DNA of 61,617 nt from Candidatus Bathyarchaeota archaeon. Its GTDB lineage: Archaea > Thermoproteota > Bathyarchaeia > Bathyarchaeales > Bathycorpusculaceae. Both the position numbers and the translations under genes were made by a program. The stretch spans positions 1-61,617 of the forward strand of contig JALHSQ010000055.1 in the NCBI GenBank assembly GCA_022865885.1, written 5' to 3'. Below the pieces are notes generated by a model that was not told where the DNA came from, did not search any database, and was given only the letters and a program-made list of their open reading frames with translations. How positions within the stretch are numbered: the stretch's first letter is position 1; each line of letters opens with the position of its first letter. Shown here piece by piece: positions 35,850 through 45,114 of the stretch.

Positions 35850-36633
35850 TCAAAGCCGAAATAGGCGCACAGCATTCTCAGTCGTGATTTTGGCTGTTTC
35901 TTCAAGACTTTTCCGGTGAATGGACGAGATGCTTTGAGCGATGAGCCGAACGTAAGCAGGTTCATTTCGAGAAAACTTTCGCTGTGTACCACGATACGGG
36001 TGGGGCGGCATATTAGGCGCGTCTGTTTCCACGACAATGCGACTCAAAGGAAGCTTGCGACAAGCGGAGGAACTTTCTTCGCGTTCTTGTAGGTGACGGG
36101 AGCTGCAAAGCTGAGATAGAGACCTAAGCCTATTGCGCGCTGCGCTGTTTGGTAATCACCTGTGAAATGGTGCAAGACGCCAACATGATCGTTGCCTGCC
36201 AACGGAGAGGCTGCTACAAGTTGAAGACAGTCCGCATAGCTCTGAAAATTGTGAATAATGACAGGCAGATTGAGTTCAGTTGCCAACTTCAACTGTTCAG
36301 AAAACACAGCTTGTTGGGTCTCTCGTGGGCACTTGTTGTTCCAAGAATAGTCAAGCCCGATTTCGCCTATGGCCACCACATGCTCATGCTGTGCAGCTTG
36401 TCGCAACCGATCTACATCGATGTTTCCCAGTCAGCGCAATATCTGGGATAGATGCCAACTGCACCATAAACGCCTTCATACTGTTCGATGATAGTATGCA
36501 CTTTGGGTATGTTCCTGAACTCGGTTGCCGGAACGATCATTCGGGTTACGCCTACCGCTCGAGCAACAACATCGTCACGGTCCGCATCGAAGAATTCTGA
36601 ATTCAAATGGCAATGCGTGTCAACCAAATGCAT
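35850..36633 (-). pseudogene. tatD: TatD-family metal-dependent hydrolase, broken by two frameshifts
   Basis: Three minus-strand frames read consecutively give one TatD protein of about 260 residues. Part 1 (ATG 36633, after GGTGAG) has LVDTHCHLNSEFFDADRDDV, the H-x-H metal motif. Near 36412 the frame shifts to VDRLRQAAQHEHVVAIGEIG (catalytic Glu), with IIHNFQSYADCL and VLHHFTGDYQTA. Near 36050 it shifts again to SRIVVETDAPNMPPHPYRG, the conserved ETDAP end motif. All active-site residues are still present, so decay is recent or these are sequence errors. The family hydrolyses DNA or D-aminoacyl-tRNA. Confidence 0.85.
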
Positions 36634-36667
36634 GAAACTCACCATACCGCGGTGTCTAGGGGCCATT

Positions 36668-37014
36668 CCTTTGAAGAGAAGGCCAGACTCTGGTTTATAC
36701 TCTGTGTCTTGCTAACCAAGTTGCAATGAGGTTCTGCTGCACGCGAAAGTGATGAATTTCATTCAGCATCTGCCGAAGACGTGCAAGAAGCACAGAGACT
36801 CGGGGAAGCAGGGTTTGAACTTGCCTGAAGACACTTCGATAACGGGAACATCTTCGAAAAACCAGAGTACACCCCGATAGCGTGGGTTCATCCAAAAGAA
36901 TGTGTGAGGCGTTGGACGGTGGGATTTGCATTCTGGACCGAGCAGAGATACCTCTCTCGCTCTCCCTTTTTCTAATGTACGAGTCTTGATTGACGAAAAG
37001 CCTTTTAAACTCAT
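36668..37014. other. Gene-poor stretch with a possible integrase C-terminal relic
   Basis: On the plus strand, frame 36745-36870 reads ESDEFHSASAEDVQEAQRL then GEAGFELA, a TGA at 36826, then HFDNGNIFEKPEY. This is position by position like the C-terminus of the integrase at 4542 (DDEFTVAVAHSEEEVVKL, AEAGFEFYC, DYEKNKILRK), with the stop where that protein has Cys. It could be a worn integrase tail. Minus-strand frames here (36695-36931, 36763-37014) have mixed composition and I do not call them genes. Confidence 0.35.
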
Positions 37015-37438
37015 ACTGTAACGTTAATGATAGTAAGTATTGTTTCGTGGAGATTAGTGCATGCCTTCAATGAAGAAAAAGAATGATCAAAAGAAGAAGA
37101 AACATTCGGGCAAGATTGGAAAATAACGTAGATTTCACAATTTGTAGCGCGTGCCAAAAGAAGGACGCAAAGTCAAACCAAACATCGTTATAACACGCAA
37201 AGTTTTCGAAAAAGAAAAGTCTTCAGACCTTATTGAAATACGCTTGCCTTACTGTTCCGTTGGAATGCTCACCTATGATACGAACACACTCCTGACGTAG
37301 TCAAGCTGGTTCGAAGTTGCTATGTTGGCGCAAGACACTCACGATTCGAGTCTGCAGAAACTATTACGAAAACCCCTATGTACTGGACGAGCGTACGCTA
37401 GGAATAAAAAGGAAAATGCGCGCTGGTTTGTTTTGTCC
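37015..37438. other. Intergenic region with two short protein-like frames
   Basis: ATG 37061 to TAA 37124-37126 encodes 21 residues, mostly lysine (SMKKKNDQKKKKHSGKIGK). It is preceded by GTGGAGA and, near 37002-37009, by a TATA-like CTTTTAAA, so it could be expressed. GTG 37151 to TAG 37298-37300 encodes 49 residues (GRKVKPNIVITRKVFEKEK, DLIEIRLPYCSVG) with good composition but no start signal. They may be parts of one frameshifted small gene. No family is recognised. Confidence 0.35.
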
Positions 37439-38275
37439 TCATTTCAAGGTTCTAGCTGCCTTGGTGAATTCCACTCTGACTTTCTCTAGGGAGCTTCCGA
37501 CGATTTCGATATTATCTATGTTTCCTTCTCCGAGATGCCTCTTGACGGCTTCTTTGAGTATGGGCATTTTGTCCGGTTTTAAACCTGCAAGTGTTGCTCC
37601 GACTGTCTCCACGGCGATTGCGTCTCTGCCAACTATCAGGGTGTTCATTTTCACTCTGTACTTTGAAGCGTCTTTCGTGGCATGTGGGTCGGCTCCTGCG
37701 CCCCTATACAAGTATGTGCCATCTATGACGGCTAGGTCTATTCCCCCTATTGCTTCGCAGATGCCCGGCAGTAGAGTGTCGAGTTTCTTGTGGAGCGGCG
37801 CCTTCTTCACGTCTGGTACGAGCCCAAAGAGGTTCTTGATTATGCTTCCTCTTTCAAAGGTGCGGAGAATATGAGTGCTAACGAAAACGTTGGGTTTGAA
37901 CAGTATGTGAGAGAGCTGCATCTTTTCATCTGCAACCTCAACTCTTTTGGTTTCAGCATCATTTGAAAGACTGAATGGGATGACTCGGCCATTGAATAGC
38001 TCTTTCCACACTTGAAGTCGTTCAATGGCTTTCCCACGATAATTGTCTGATTCGGCCAAGTAGATTCTTTGGGCTTTGTCGAAGCTCCTAATTATGGCGT
38101 CAACTACACTGACGCTTGAGTGGTTCTCTGCCTTATGGTCGAAAACACCAACCTTGATGACGACGGAGCGCTCAGACGTGTTCAAGTCGCTCACTTTTCC
38201 AACGAGGTCAAGCGCTTTTTTGAAGGACCTGAAGACGTCGTCTTCAAATTTGACTATGGCGACCTTCGTACCCAT
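37439..38275 (-). CDS. DUF362 family protein
   Basis: The product is 278 residues from ATG 38275 (TKVAIVKFEDD is the usual DUF362 beginning; a start 17 codons earlier is possible). SFKKALDLVG and VVIKVGVFDH precede a VSVVDAIIRSF helix and IYLAESD, the conserved acidic loop. The core ends with NTLIVGRDAIAVETVGATLAG, typical of the family. No ferredoxin domain or CxxC motif is fused to it, unlike many DUF362 proteins. Function is unknown. Confidence 0.85.
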   Translation of the reverse strand: MGTKVAIVKFEDDVFRSFKKALDLVGKVSDLNTSERSVVIKVGVFDHKAENHSSVSVVDAIIRSFDKAQRIYLAESDNYRGKAIERLQVWKELFNGRVIPFSLSNDAETKRVEVADEKMQLSHILFKPNVFVSTHILRTFERGSIIKNLFGLVPDVKKAPLHKKLDTLLPGICEAIGGIDLAVIDGTYLYRGAGADPHATKDASKYRVKMNTLIVGRDAIAVETVGATLAGLKPDKMPILKEAVKRHLGEGNIDNIEIVGSSLEKVRVEFTKAARTLK

Positions 38276-38468
38276 GGGCGTCACATCTTGACTCTTGTGA
38301 AGGTAGCGAGCTATATGAATTTCCATCTGATGATGCCGTAAGGGCGACGCCGAGACACGGCGAAAATACGTTAGGTCATAGCCAGTAACCTTACTGATGG
38401 AACATCACGAATGGCACGCCTTAGGATAGTGCGAAATGATTAAAAACAGGTATTGAAAACATCACTGA

Positions 38469-39644
38469 ATGGTTCTTATGATAAACAATGGAAGATACTT
38501 GTTCTCTTCAGAATCAGTAGCGGAGGGCCATCCTGACAAGGTTGCAGACCAAATATCAGACGCTGTGCTGGATGCTGTCCTTGACCAAGATCCCAAAGCC
38601 AGAGTTGACTGTGAAACGCTAGTAATGCAGGGAAACGTAATAGTCACTGGTCAAATCACAACCTCCTGCTACGTGGACATACCTCGTATCGTGAGAAGAA
38701 CGTTGAAGGAAATAGGTTTCGACAATGCCAAAGATGGAATGGATTGGGAGACCTGTGGCGTTCTTGTTTCAATAACGGAACAATCCCCAGATATTGCAGT
38801 GGGAGTTAATGAGACCGAGACTCATGAACAGGGGGCTGGGGATCAAGGAATGGTGTTTGGTTATGCAACAAATGAGACGAAGGAATTGATGCCTCTGCCA
38901 ATAATCCTTGCACACAATCTGGTGAAAAAGCTTTCTGAATGCAGAAAAAACGGTGTTCTGCCGTATCTGAGACCAGATGGCAAATCGCAGGTCACGGTCG
39001 AATATGCTGATGGAAAACCAAGAAGAGTGGAGGCCGTCGTGATTGCTGCCCAGCACATTGAAACTGTTGACAGGGGAAAAATGAGGAAAGACATACTGGG
39101 TCAGGTCATACGGAAAGTCATACCCTCAAACATGCTAGATAACGAAACAAAATTCTACATTAATGAAACGGGAAGGTTCGTTGTCGGAGGAGCTTTGGCA
39201 GATTCAGGTCTGACAGGAAGAAAGATTATCGTCGACACTTATGGAGGCGTGGGAAGTCACGGCGGAGGGTGCTTTTCGGGAAAGGATCCATCGAAAATTG
39301 ACAGGTCTGGCTGCTACATGGCCAGGTATATCGCCAAAAACGTTGTGGCTTCGCGTCTGGCCGATCAATGTGAGATACAAATATCGTATGCTATCGGTGT
39401 AGCGCAACCAGTTTCCGTAATGGTGAACACGTTCGGTACAGGAAAGATACCTGACGAGAAAATCCTTGAACTGGTAAAGAAACACTTTGATATGCGACCT
39501 AAAGCTATCATAGACCATTTGAATTTGCTTAGACCAATATACAGAAAGACAGCAGTGTTTGTACATTTCGGAAGGAATGACCCAGACTTCACTTGGGAGA
39601 AAACTGACAAAGCAGAAATTCTCAAGAAAGATGCTGGAATCTGA
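38469..39644 (+). CDS. metK: S-adenosylmethionine synthetase, bacterial/eukaryal MetK type
   Basis: The product is 391 residues and looks complete. [16 protein letters not shown] (about 20-35) is the ATP/methionine motif, [15 protein letters not shown] the hexapeptide region, and [18 protein letters not shown] the glycine-rich P-loop-like motif. These are the signatures of the bacterial enzyme; the archaeal MAT family is highly diverged and lacks them. It makes S-adenosylmethionine from ATP and methionine, used by the many methyltransferases and radical SAM proteins here. A TATA-like ATTAAAAA near 38439 is close enough for a nearly leaderless mRNA. The position suggests acquisition from bacteria. 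Confidence 0.95.
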   Translation: MVLMINNGRYLFSSESVAEGHPDKVADQISDAVLDAVLDQDPKARVDCETLVMQGNVIVTGQITTSCYVDIPRIVRRTLKEIGFDNAKDGMDWETCGVLVSITEQSPDIAVGVNETETHEQGAGDQGMVFGYATNETKELMPLPIILAHNLVKKLSECRKNGVLPYLRPDGKSQVTVEYADGKPRRVEAVVIAAQHIETVDRGKMRKDILGQVIRKVIPSNMLDNETKFYINETGRFVVGGALADSGLTGRKIIVDTYGGVGSHGGGCFSGKDPSKIDRSGCYMARYIAKNVVASRLADQCEIQISYAIGVAQPVSVMVNTFGTGKIPDEKILELVKKHFDMRPKAIIDHLNLLRPIYRKTAVFVHFGRNDPDFTWEKTDKAEILKKDAGI

Positions 39645-39739
39645 CCTAGGTAGCGAATGCGGCTGCAGAATTCTCGCCTTTTCGCAAAGTATAGAAGGTT
39701 TCTTAAGTCTCTTCTAGGGTTCTCTTCGTAGACGTAGAC

Positions 39740-40267
39740 TTGAACGAGTCCGAAGGGGTCTGTTTGAAGGACATTGAGCTTAAGCTAATTTCGGAGCTGG
39801 TAAAGAATAGTAGGAGGAGTGATAGGGAGCTTGCCAAGGCAATAGGTATCTCCCAGCCTACTGTCTCCAGAGTTAGAATGAGGCTTGAGAAAGAAGGGCT
39901 CATAGAATACACTGCCGTTCCCAATCTGGCTAAGCTGGGTTTCGAAATAACCGCCGTAACCCTTGGAAAACGGAACTACCAGAAGCATCCTGACGTCAAT
40001 CTCCAAAAGGCCAAGGACTTCGCAGAAAGACATCCAAACATTATCTTTGGTGCTTCTGGCAACGGGCTAGGTTACGATAGAATATCAATCTCAATCCACA
40101 GAAACTATTCCGGCTATTCCAAGTTTATACAGGAGATCCAAAATGAATGGGAAGGGATCATGAATGTCGACTCTTTCATAATAAGCTTGAAAAGCAAAGA
40201 CATTGTGCAACCGCTTTCTCTAAAACACTTTGCAGACCACCTGAAGAATGAAAGATACGCAGAATGA
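39740..40267 (+). CDS. Lrp/AsnC-type winged-helix transcription regulator
   Basis: The product is 175 residues. The N-terminal helix-turn-helix is LKLISELVKNSRRSDRELAK then GISQPTVSRVRMRLEKEGLI, the classic AsnC/Lrp arrangement. The C-terminal half (about 65-150) is beta/alpha and loosely like the RAM effector domain (FEITAVTLGKRNY, then GASGNGLGYDRISISIH), but diverged and longer. Proteins of this type bind DNA as dimers and respond to small molecules. It lies 95 bases after metK on the same strand and may sense a related metabolite; that is inference. Confidence 0.82.
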   Translation: MNESEGVCLKDIELKLISELVKNSRRSDRELAKAIGISQPTVSRVRMRLEKEGLIEYTAVPNLAKLGFEITAVTLGKRNYQKHPDVNLQKAKDFAERHPNIIFGASGNGLGYDRISISIHRNYSGYSKFIQEIQNEWEGIMNVDSFIISLKSKDIVQPLSLKHFADHLKNERYAE

Positions 40268-40516
40268 TTGCTTCAAGTCTTCTAGGGTTCTGCCTTGGGT
40301 TCTAAAGAGAAAAGACTTCAATGGCTTTAGGGAATCCACAAAAGTCCAAAGTAGAACAAGCCTACACACGTTGATGTCTCCCCCTTACTCGCACGCGATT
40401 CAGACAAGCCGTGCTCTTACTGGTTCAGCATTGAAACTTTAAATGTGGCCTGTCTCAAAAAGACACTGCAAGCGGAAGCTAACGTGAACACGACGAAGTG
40501 AAGTGTAGTTCCTTGT

Positions 40517-40621
40517 GCCGGGGTCTCCTAGCCAGGTATGGAGCAAGCCTGGAGACAACACAAGTTGCCTAAGAGCTTGTGGCCTCTCGGGGCCACGTGG
40601 GTTCAAATCCCACCCCCGGCG
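40517..40621 (+). tRNA. tRNA-Ser (anticodon GGA) with a 19-nt intron
   Basis: This is a class II tRNA: acceptor GCCGGGG/CCCCGGC, D stem TCC/GGA, anticodon stem CAAGC/GCTTG, long variable stem TGGCC/GGCCA, T stem GTGGG/CCCAC with loop TTCAAAT. The anticodon GGA (40551-40553) and discriminator G fit serine. CCA is encoded next at 40622-40624. An intron at 40555-40573 follows position 37: inner helix CAAC/GTTG (loop ACAA) with AGA bulges on both sides, though the central helix has only two good pairs, so the motif is a relaxed BHB. Confidence 0.95.
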
Positions 40622-40624
40622 CCA

Positions 40625-40809
40625 ACAACATCGTTCTGGATGAACCCCAGTGGTGGGGTTACTTTGGCGCGCGCTTTGTCAGCCAATATCCTGTCACAGT
40701 GATACCAGAAGTTCTTCTAACTGGCATCTTGCTCTTTGCAGTAGCTTCAAGCTCGGTATTCATTTTAGTTCTCAAGAGAAAAAAAAGATTGTGGGAGAGT
40801 CTCGGCTGA
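40625..40809 (+). pseudogene. C-terminal fragment of a membrane-anchored secreted protein
   Basis: A frame running out of the tRNA-Ser gene ends with VIPEVLLTGILLFAVASSSV, more hydrophobic residues, then KRKKR. This is a proline-glutamate motif, a membrane helix and a basic tail, the PEF-CTERM-like layout also present in the 31006-31473 protein. No start or N-terminal part exists because the tRNA occupies that position. It is probably the remnant of a gene truncated by rearrangement at the tRNA. About 140 further bases before the next gene hold nothing I can support. Confidence 0.4.
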
Positions 40810-40948
40810 AGTCTTCACTGTGGTGTGAGTTCAAACCTCATTTCAGACGGCATCTTCAAGGCAGACAAACCCTACATGCTGACACCGCTGCGAAATCATA
40901 AGCTTAATAGCGTAAGCAAAGGCTTCCAATACTCCAGAGTGAACGCGC

Positions 40949-41746
40949 ATGTTTGAGTGGTTATTGCCCGTTTTCGGATTCTTGATAGGCATAGCGGCAG
41001 CGCTTACAGGTGTCGGAGGCGGCATATTCATAGTGCCCCTCTTAAACTTGCTTTACGGTTTCCCCGTCATAGGCGCAATAGGAACCAGCCTAGCCACGAT
41101 AATCCTCACTTCGATTGCGTCCACCGTCAACTACGTTAAACAGAAACGAGTCTACTTCAAAATCGGTCTTATATTGGCTCTTGCCACGGCTCCAGGAGCA
41201 TATGCCGGATCAGAACTGACGAAAGTGTCGTTGATAAAGACGTGGCTCGGACCCATCTTTGGAGTTTTTCTAATTATCGTGGCTGCACAAATGATTTTCA
41301 AAGCGCTGTCCATAAAGTCAGAGAAGCGATGCATGCAGACGGATCCAGTCTTCGAAACAGCCCTGCTTAGAAACTGGAACAAACTGCTCTTAGGCCTCGC
41401 CCTAGGCTTCTTTGGAGGCGTGGCATCCGGCTTACTTGGCGTCGGCGGAGGCACAATCCTCGTCCCGATAATGTGTTACGCACTCGACTTTCCAATTCAC
41501 TTTTCAATTCCAACCTCCATGTTCATAATGATCTTCACATCCATAACAGGAGTCACTGGCCACCTGCAACAAGGAAACGTGAACCCCCAATTTGCACTCT
41601 ATCTGGGTCTTGGATCAGTCCTTGGCGCCCAGGTCGGGGCCTATGCGAGTAAGAAACTTTCAGGCCGTAACCTGCACCTTGTGTTCGCTGCAATGCTCAT
41701 AGTAGCCAGCATAAACATGATGCTTAAGAGCCTAGAAATTATCTAG
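40949..41746 (+). CDS. TauE/SafE (TSUP) family membrane permease
   Basis: The product is 265 residues with eight hydrophobic segments in two homologous halves. Each half begins with the family's glycine motif: LTGVGGGIFIVPLL at about 20-33 and LLGVGGGTILVPIM at about 165-178. A charged loop (KSEKRCMQTDPVFE) joins the halves. The family moves sulfonates, sulfite, thiosulfate or other small organic anions, usually by exporting or exchanging them; the actual substrate is unknown. Confidence 0.9.
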   Translation: MFEWLLPVFGFLIGIAAALTGVGGGIFIVPLLNLLYGFPVIGAIGTSLATIILTSIASTVNYVKQKRVYFKIGLILALATAPGAYAGSELTKVSLIKTWLGPIFGVFLIIVAAQMIFKALSIKSEKRCMQTDPVFETALLRNWNKLLLGLALGFFGGVASGLLGVGGGTILVPIMCYALDFPIHFSIPTSMFIMIFTSITGVTGHLQQGNVNPQFALYLGLGSVLGAQVGAYASKKLSGRNLHLVFAAMLIVASINMMLKSLEII

Positions 41747-41768
41747 TCAACCGGAAACCACCATTTGA

Positions 41769-43159
41769 TTGAATCATTCTGAGGAAGAAGTGTCTTTGAG
41801 TGAGATGACAATAGAGCGATACGAAGCCAAAACTATCATCCGAGTTTCTACCCCTTCTCTCTTCTCATGGGCCGAAGTCTATCTGAACCCTTACCAAGGG
41901 TGCTTTCATGACTGCAAATACTGCGATGGCAAATCAGAAAGCTACTATATGCATGCCGGCTTCGACAAGCATATACGCGTCAAGATCAACCAGCCATCCT
42001 GCTGGAGCAGTTTCTGAAGAAGAAAGGCTTCGTCGCAATTAACCGTGAAAAGACCTCAACCCTCTTTGACTACCTACAAACAGAAGGAGACTCAACTCAG
42101 ATCAATCAAGCAGCAAAGCTTGTCTTTCACATTGGCGGTGGCGTTTGTGACGTTTACCAGCCAGCAGAGAACGAAGTAATGATAACTCGGCAACTGCTTC
42201 AAATAGCCTATGACTACGCTTTTCCAGTTTTTATTCTAACCAAGAGCAAGAATGCTCTGAGAGACATTGACCTACTGGAAAAAATAAACAAGGGCAGCTA
42301 TGCATGTGTGAACTTCACGATTACACTGGCAGACGAGGCTACGCAGCGAATATTCGAGCCCAGAGCCAGCGCAACGCAAGAACGTTTCGTAGCTATCAAA
42401 ACACTTCGAGGAAGAGGTATTCATTCAGGCATATATTTCAACCCCGTTTTACCATTCATTGGCGATACAGACGAAAACATGCAGGCGATATACAAGCAAG
42501 CGAAGGATGCTGGCGCAGAGTTCGTTTACTGCTGGGGCTTAACTCTGAAGCCAGGTCGAAACAAACAAGAATTCATGCACACAATGGAACAACACTTCTA
42601 AGCATTTCTCCCGAAATACAAAACACTGTATAGTAACGACGACAGGTACGGGAACTTGGATGTCGGCGAGTTCAGGAAGATGAAGTTAGTGTCGCCGGAG
42701 GTCAAAGGCTACGTTTTAGGCTATGAAGCCGGAATGCCCTACGCTGCCAGACGCTACATTCCAAGAGGTCGTCTTGAGGCAAATTTGCGTGCCTCAGAGG
42801 TTCTGAGAAAAGCTGCGTTCATTCAGAGTAGTATTCTCAGGAATTCATGGCCAGAGACGCGCAGCCTCGCTCAGGCAGCGATTTTTCTGGACAATTATCA
42901 ACAAGACATTTCAAGAATGAGCGCGGAGCAAATAGGACGGCTCCCGCTGGCGAAGAAAGCTAGCCGATACATCTTGGAGGCTGCAAAGGAAAACACAGGC
43001 CATAGACTTAGAAGAACTGGAAGAAAAAGCCTACACACAAACGCGCAATCGCCTTCAAGCCTCACAGATAGGATCCTGAGTCCACTCTTTCCTAACATCA
43101 AGGAAGAGACTTGCTGCAGAGTGTTACTGTCTGTTCAGATTATTGGAAAGTCTAATTAG
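41769..43159 (+). pseudogene. SPL-type radical SAM protein (DNA-photoproduct-lyase-like), disrupted
   Basis: Part 1 (41769-about 41999) has a radical SAM cluster motif CFHDCKYC within YLNPYQGCFHDCKYCDG. Near 42000 the reading moves to a second frame (LEQFLKKKGFVAINREK, then FHIGGGVCDVYQPAE) that runs to an in-frame TAA at 42599-42601. It continues in the same frame after the stop (FLPKYKTLYSNDDRYGN...). One frameshift plus one nonsense codon make a full product unlikely. SPL-like proteins repair spore photoproduct or perform related SAM-radical chemistry. A further fragment could start at TTG 42656. Confidence 0.8.
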
Positions 43160-43181
43160 CATAAGACTCAGAGTCAAGATC

Positions 43182-43955
43182 ATGGATGCGTACAAGAACC
43201 CTCTCTATTACGAGATTGCATTTAGCTTCATTGATCCGAAAGAGCAAGTTGACAGCTTTGAGAAACTGATCAAAGAATTCAGCAAGACAGAAGCCAAGAG
43301 ATTTCTTGACATTGCCTGTGGCCCAAGTCTCCAGCTAAGAGAGATTGCCCGAAGAGGATATGATGCAGTTGGACTTGACTTGAGTCCTGAAATGCTCAAG
43401 TACCTAGAAGCGAAAGCCAAAGAAGAAGGATTGAAGATCAAAACCGTAAAAGCAGACATGACAAGGTTTAGGCTGAAAGAGAAAGTGGATTTTGCCTTCA
43501 TCATGATGGGTTCACTGGATGTTGAGTCAAACGACAAGTTCCTAAGCCACCTGAATTCTTTGGCAGCTTCTTTGAATAGCGGTGGCCTCTACTTCATTCA
43601 AAACATGGGCTTTGACTGGACACAGGCCCCAAAACAGAGTTGGACCATGAAAAGAGACGGAATAACAGTTGAAACGACTTACGAGTCTCACTTCAAGGAC
43701 GTGATAAACCAGATCTCTACAGAAGAAATGACGCTTGAAGTCAATGATAACGGAGTGAGAAAGATGCTCGTTCATAAGAGGGATTTGAAGCACATTTTTC
43801 CGCAAGAATTCAAAACGCTCGTAAGACTTAATGGGAAATTCGATTTCCTGGGATGGTGGCAGGGTGACTGCAACAAGTGGGATCTGGATCAACCTCTCGA
43901 AAAAGTCAAAACCTTGAACAACAGCGGTAACATGACCCTTTTGAGAAGAAAATGA
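43182..43955 (+). CDS. Class I SAM-dependent methyltransferase
   Basis: The product is 257 residues from ATG 43182. Motif I is RFLDIACGPSLQLREIARRG (about 43-62), motif II VGLDLSPEMLKYLE and motif III VKADMTRFRLKEKVDFAFIM. The C-terminal part (about 150-257) is a specific substrate domain with SLNSGGLYFIQNMGFDWTQ. The type resembles small-molecule methyltransferases; the substrate is unknown. It precedes the sugar-nucleotide genes by about 130 bases on the same strand. Confidence 0.83.
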   Translation: MDAYKNPLYYEIAFSFIDPKEQVDSFEKLIKEFSKTEAKRFLDIACGPSLQLREIARRGYDAVGLDLSPEMLKYLEAKAKEEGLKIKTVKADMTRFRLKEKVDFAFIMMGSLDVESNDKFLSHLNSLAASLNSGGLYFIQNMGFDWTQAPKQSWTMKRDGITVETTYESHFKDVINQISTEEMTLEVNDNGVRKMLVHKRDLKHIFPQEFKTLVRLNGKFDFLGWWQGDCNKWDLDQPLEKVKTLNNSGNMTLLRRK

Positions 43956-44087
43956 GAAATGCGTGGAATCAGTCCATGAGTCTGGCTTTGAGGGATGATC
44001 TATGAATTTGAGATTCGTAAGATTATTGACCTTGATGCGTGTGAACACTCCGTGGATCTGCTAGCTCCAGGTGGTGCATGGATAAAC

Positions 44088-45053
44088 TTGACTACCCCAA
44101 AGATTCTTGTGACAGGCGGCGCCGGCTTCATAGGCAGTCACCTCGCAGAAAAGCTTGTCACGACGGGATGGAAGGTATCCGTTGTTGATGATTTGTCAAC
44201 AGGCAAAATCGAGAATTTACAGGGCCAGATTGGTAGTGGAAAGGTTCAATTCGTAAAAGGTGACATTCGTGACGGCAAATCCATGACCAAGCTGGTTAAG
44301 GGATTCGACGCTGTTGCTCACATGGCTGCTATTGCAAGTGTCTCTTTTTCCATCAAAAATCCGGTTTTGGCAAATGACGTGAATGTGAATGGGACTCTGA
44401 ATCTGTTGAAAGCTTGCTCAGATGCCGGTGTCAGACGTTTTGTCTTTGCTTCTTCATGTGCCGTGTATGGTGAGCCTCATTACCTGCCTATTGATGAGGA
44501 ACATTCGACTATGCCCATATCTCCTTATGCTGTTTCCAAGTTGGCTGCTGAACACTACTGCCAGGTTTTCCATAAGGTATACGGTCTTGAAACGGTTGTC
44601 TTGCGTCTGTTCAATGTTTATGGTTCTCGCCAAAGCTCTGCAGGTGAGGGCGGAGTAGTGGCAAGATTCGCTGAATGCTTGCGTAGTGAATCCCCCTTGA
44701 CGATTTATGGAAACGGGTCGCAGACAAGAGATTTTGTGCATGTGAACGATGTCGTGAAGGCTTTCATCTTGGCTTTGAAGAAGCCGGGTATCGGCGACTG
44801 CGTCTTCAATATTGGGTCAGGGATACCTACAGACGTGAGGACCCTGGCCGAGTTAATGTTGGGCTTGGCAGGTTCTAGTTCAGGAATGATAAATGAAACG
44901 CCTCGAGTAGGCGACATTATGCATAGCTTTGCCAACGTAGAAAAAGCCAAGAGAATGCTTGGATATACCCCTGAAACCCCGCTTCAGGAAGGTCTGAAAT
45001 CACTGATCAAGAAAAACGCCAAAGCAATATCAGATAACAGCGCAGCAACCTGA
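44088..45053 (+). CDS. NAD-dependent nucleotide-sugar epimerase (GalE-like extended SDR)
   Basis: The product is 321 residues from TTG 44088 (the frame extends to 43995, but that part does not match the family). TGGAGFIGSHLAEKLV is the NAD-binding motif, SSCAVYGEP and YAVSKLAAEHYC supply the Ser and the YxxxK catalytic pair, and RLFNVYG and FVHVNDVVKAF are substrate-domain motifs. These enzymes epimerise UDP-glucose, N-acetylglucosamine or their acids for surface glycans. It heads the sugar cluster. Confidence 0.9.
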   Translation: MTTPKILVTGGAGFIGSHLAEKLVTTGWKVSVVDDLSTGKIENLQGQIGSGKVQFVKGDIRDGKSMTKLVKGFDAVAHMAAIASVSFSIKNPVLANDVNVNGTLNLLKACSDAGVRRFVFASSCAVYGEPHYLPIDEEHSTMPISPYAVSKLAAEHYCQVFHKVYGLETVVLRLFNVYGSRQSSAGEGGVVARFAECLRSESPLTIYGNGSQTRDFVHVNDVVKAFILALKKPGIGDCVFNIGSGIPTDVRTLAELMLGLAGSSSGMINETPRVGDIMHSFANVEKAKRMLGYTPETPLQEGLKSLIKKNAKAISDNSAAT

Positions 45054-45062
45054 ATAATCGTA

Positions 45063-45114
45063 GTTTCCAACAAACTGGGAATTACCAGTGAGCCCGGTGC
45101 ATTGCGTTGGAAAC
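45063..45114. repeat. Nested stem-loop structure
   Basis: GTTTCCAAC (45063-45071) pairs with GTTGGAAAC (45106-45114), a perfect 9-bp stem. Inside it ACTGG (45074-45078) pairs with CCAGT (45085-45089) around a 6-base loop. It begins 9 bases after the epimerase stop. It could be a 3' end stabiliser or processing signal, or an unrecognised small RNA. No T-rich tract follows directly. Confidence 0.45.

Noticed and set aside
36695-37014. Minus-strand frames between tatD and the DUF362 gene
   Set aside because: Two overlapping frames with mixed composition; the plus-strand integrase-like relic explains this interval at least as well.
40829-40850. T-arm-like GTGAGTTCAAACCTCAT sequence suggesting another tRNA
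   Set aside because: No matching acceptor, anticodon or D arm could be folded around it.
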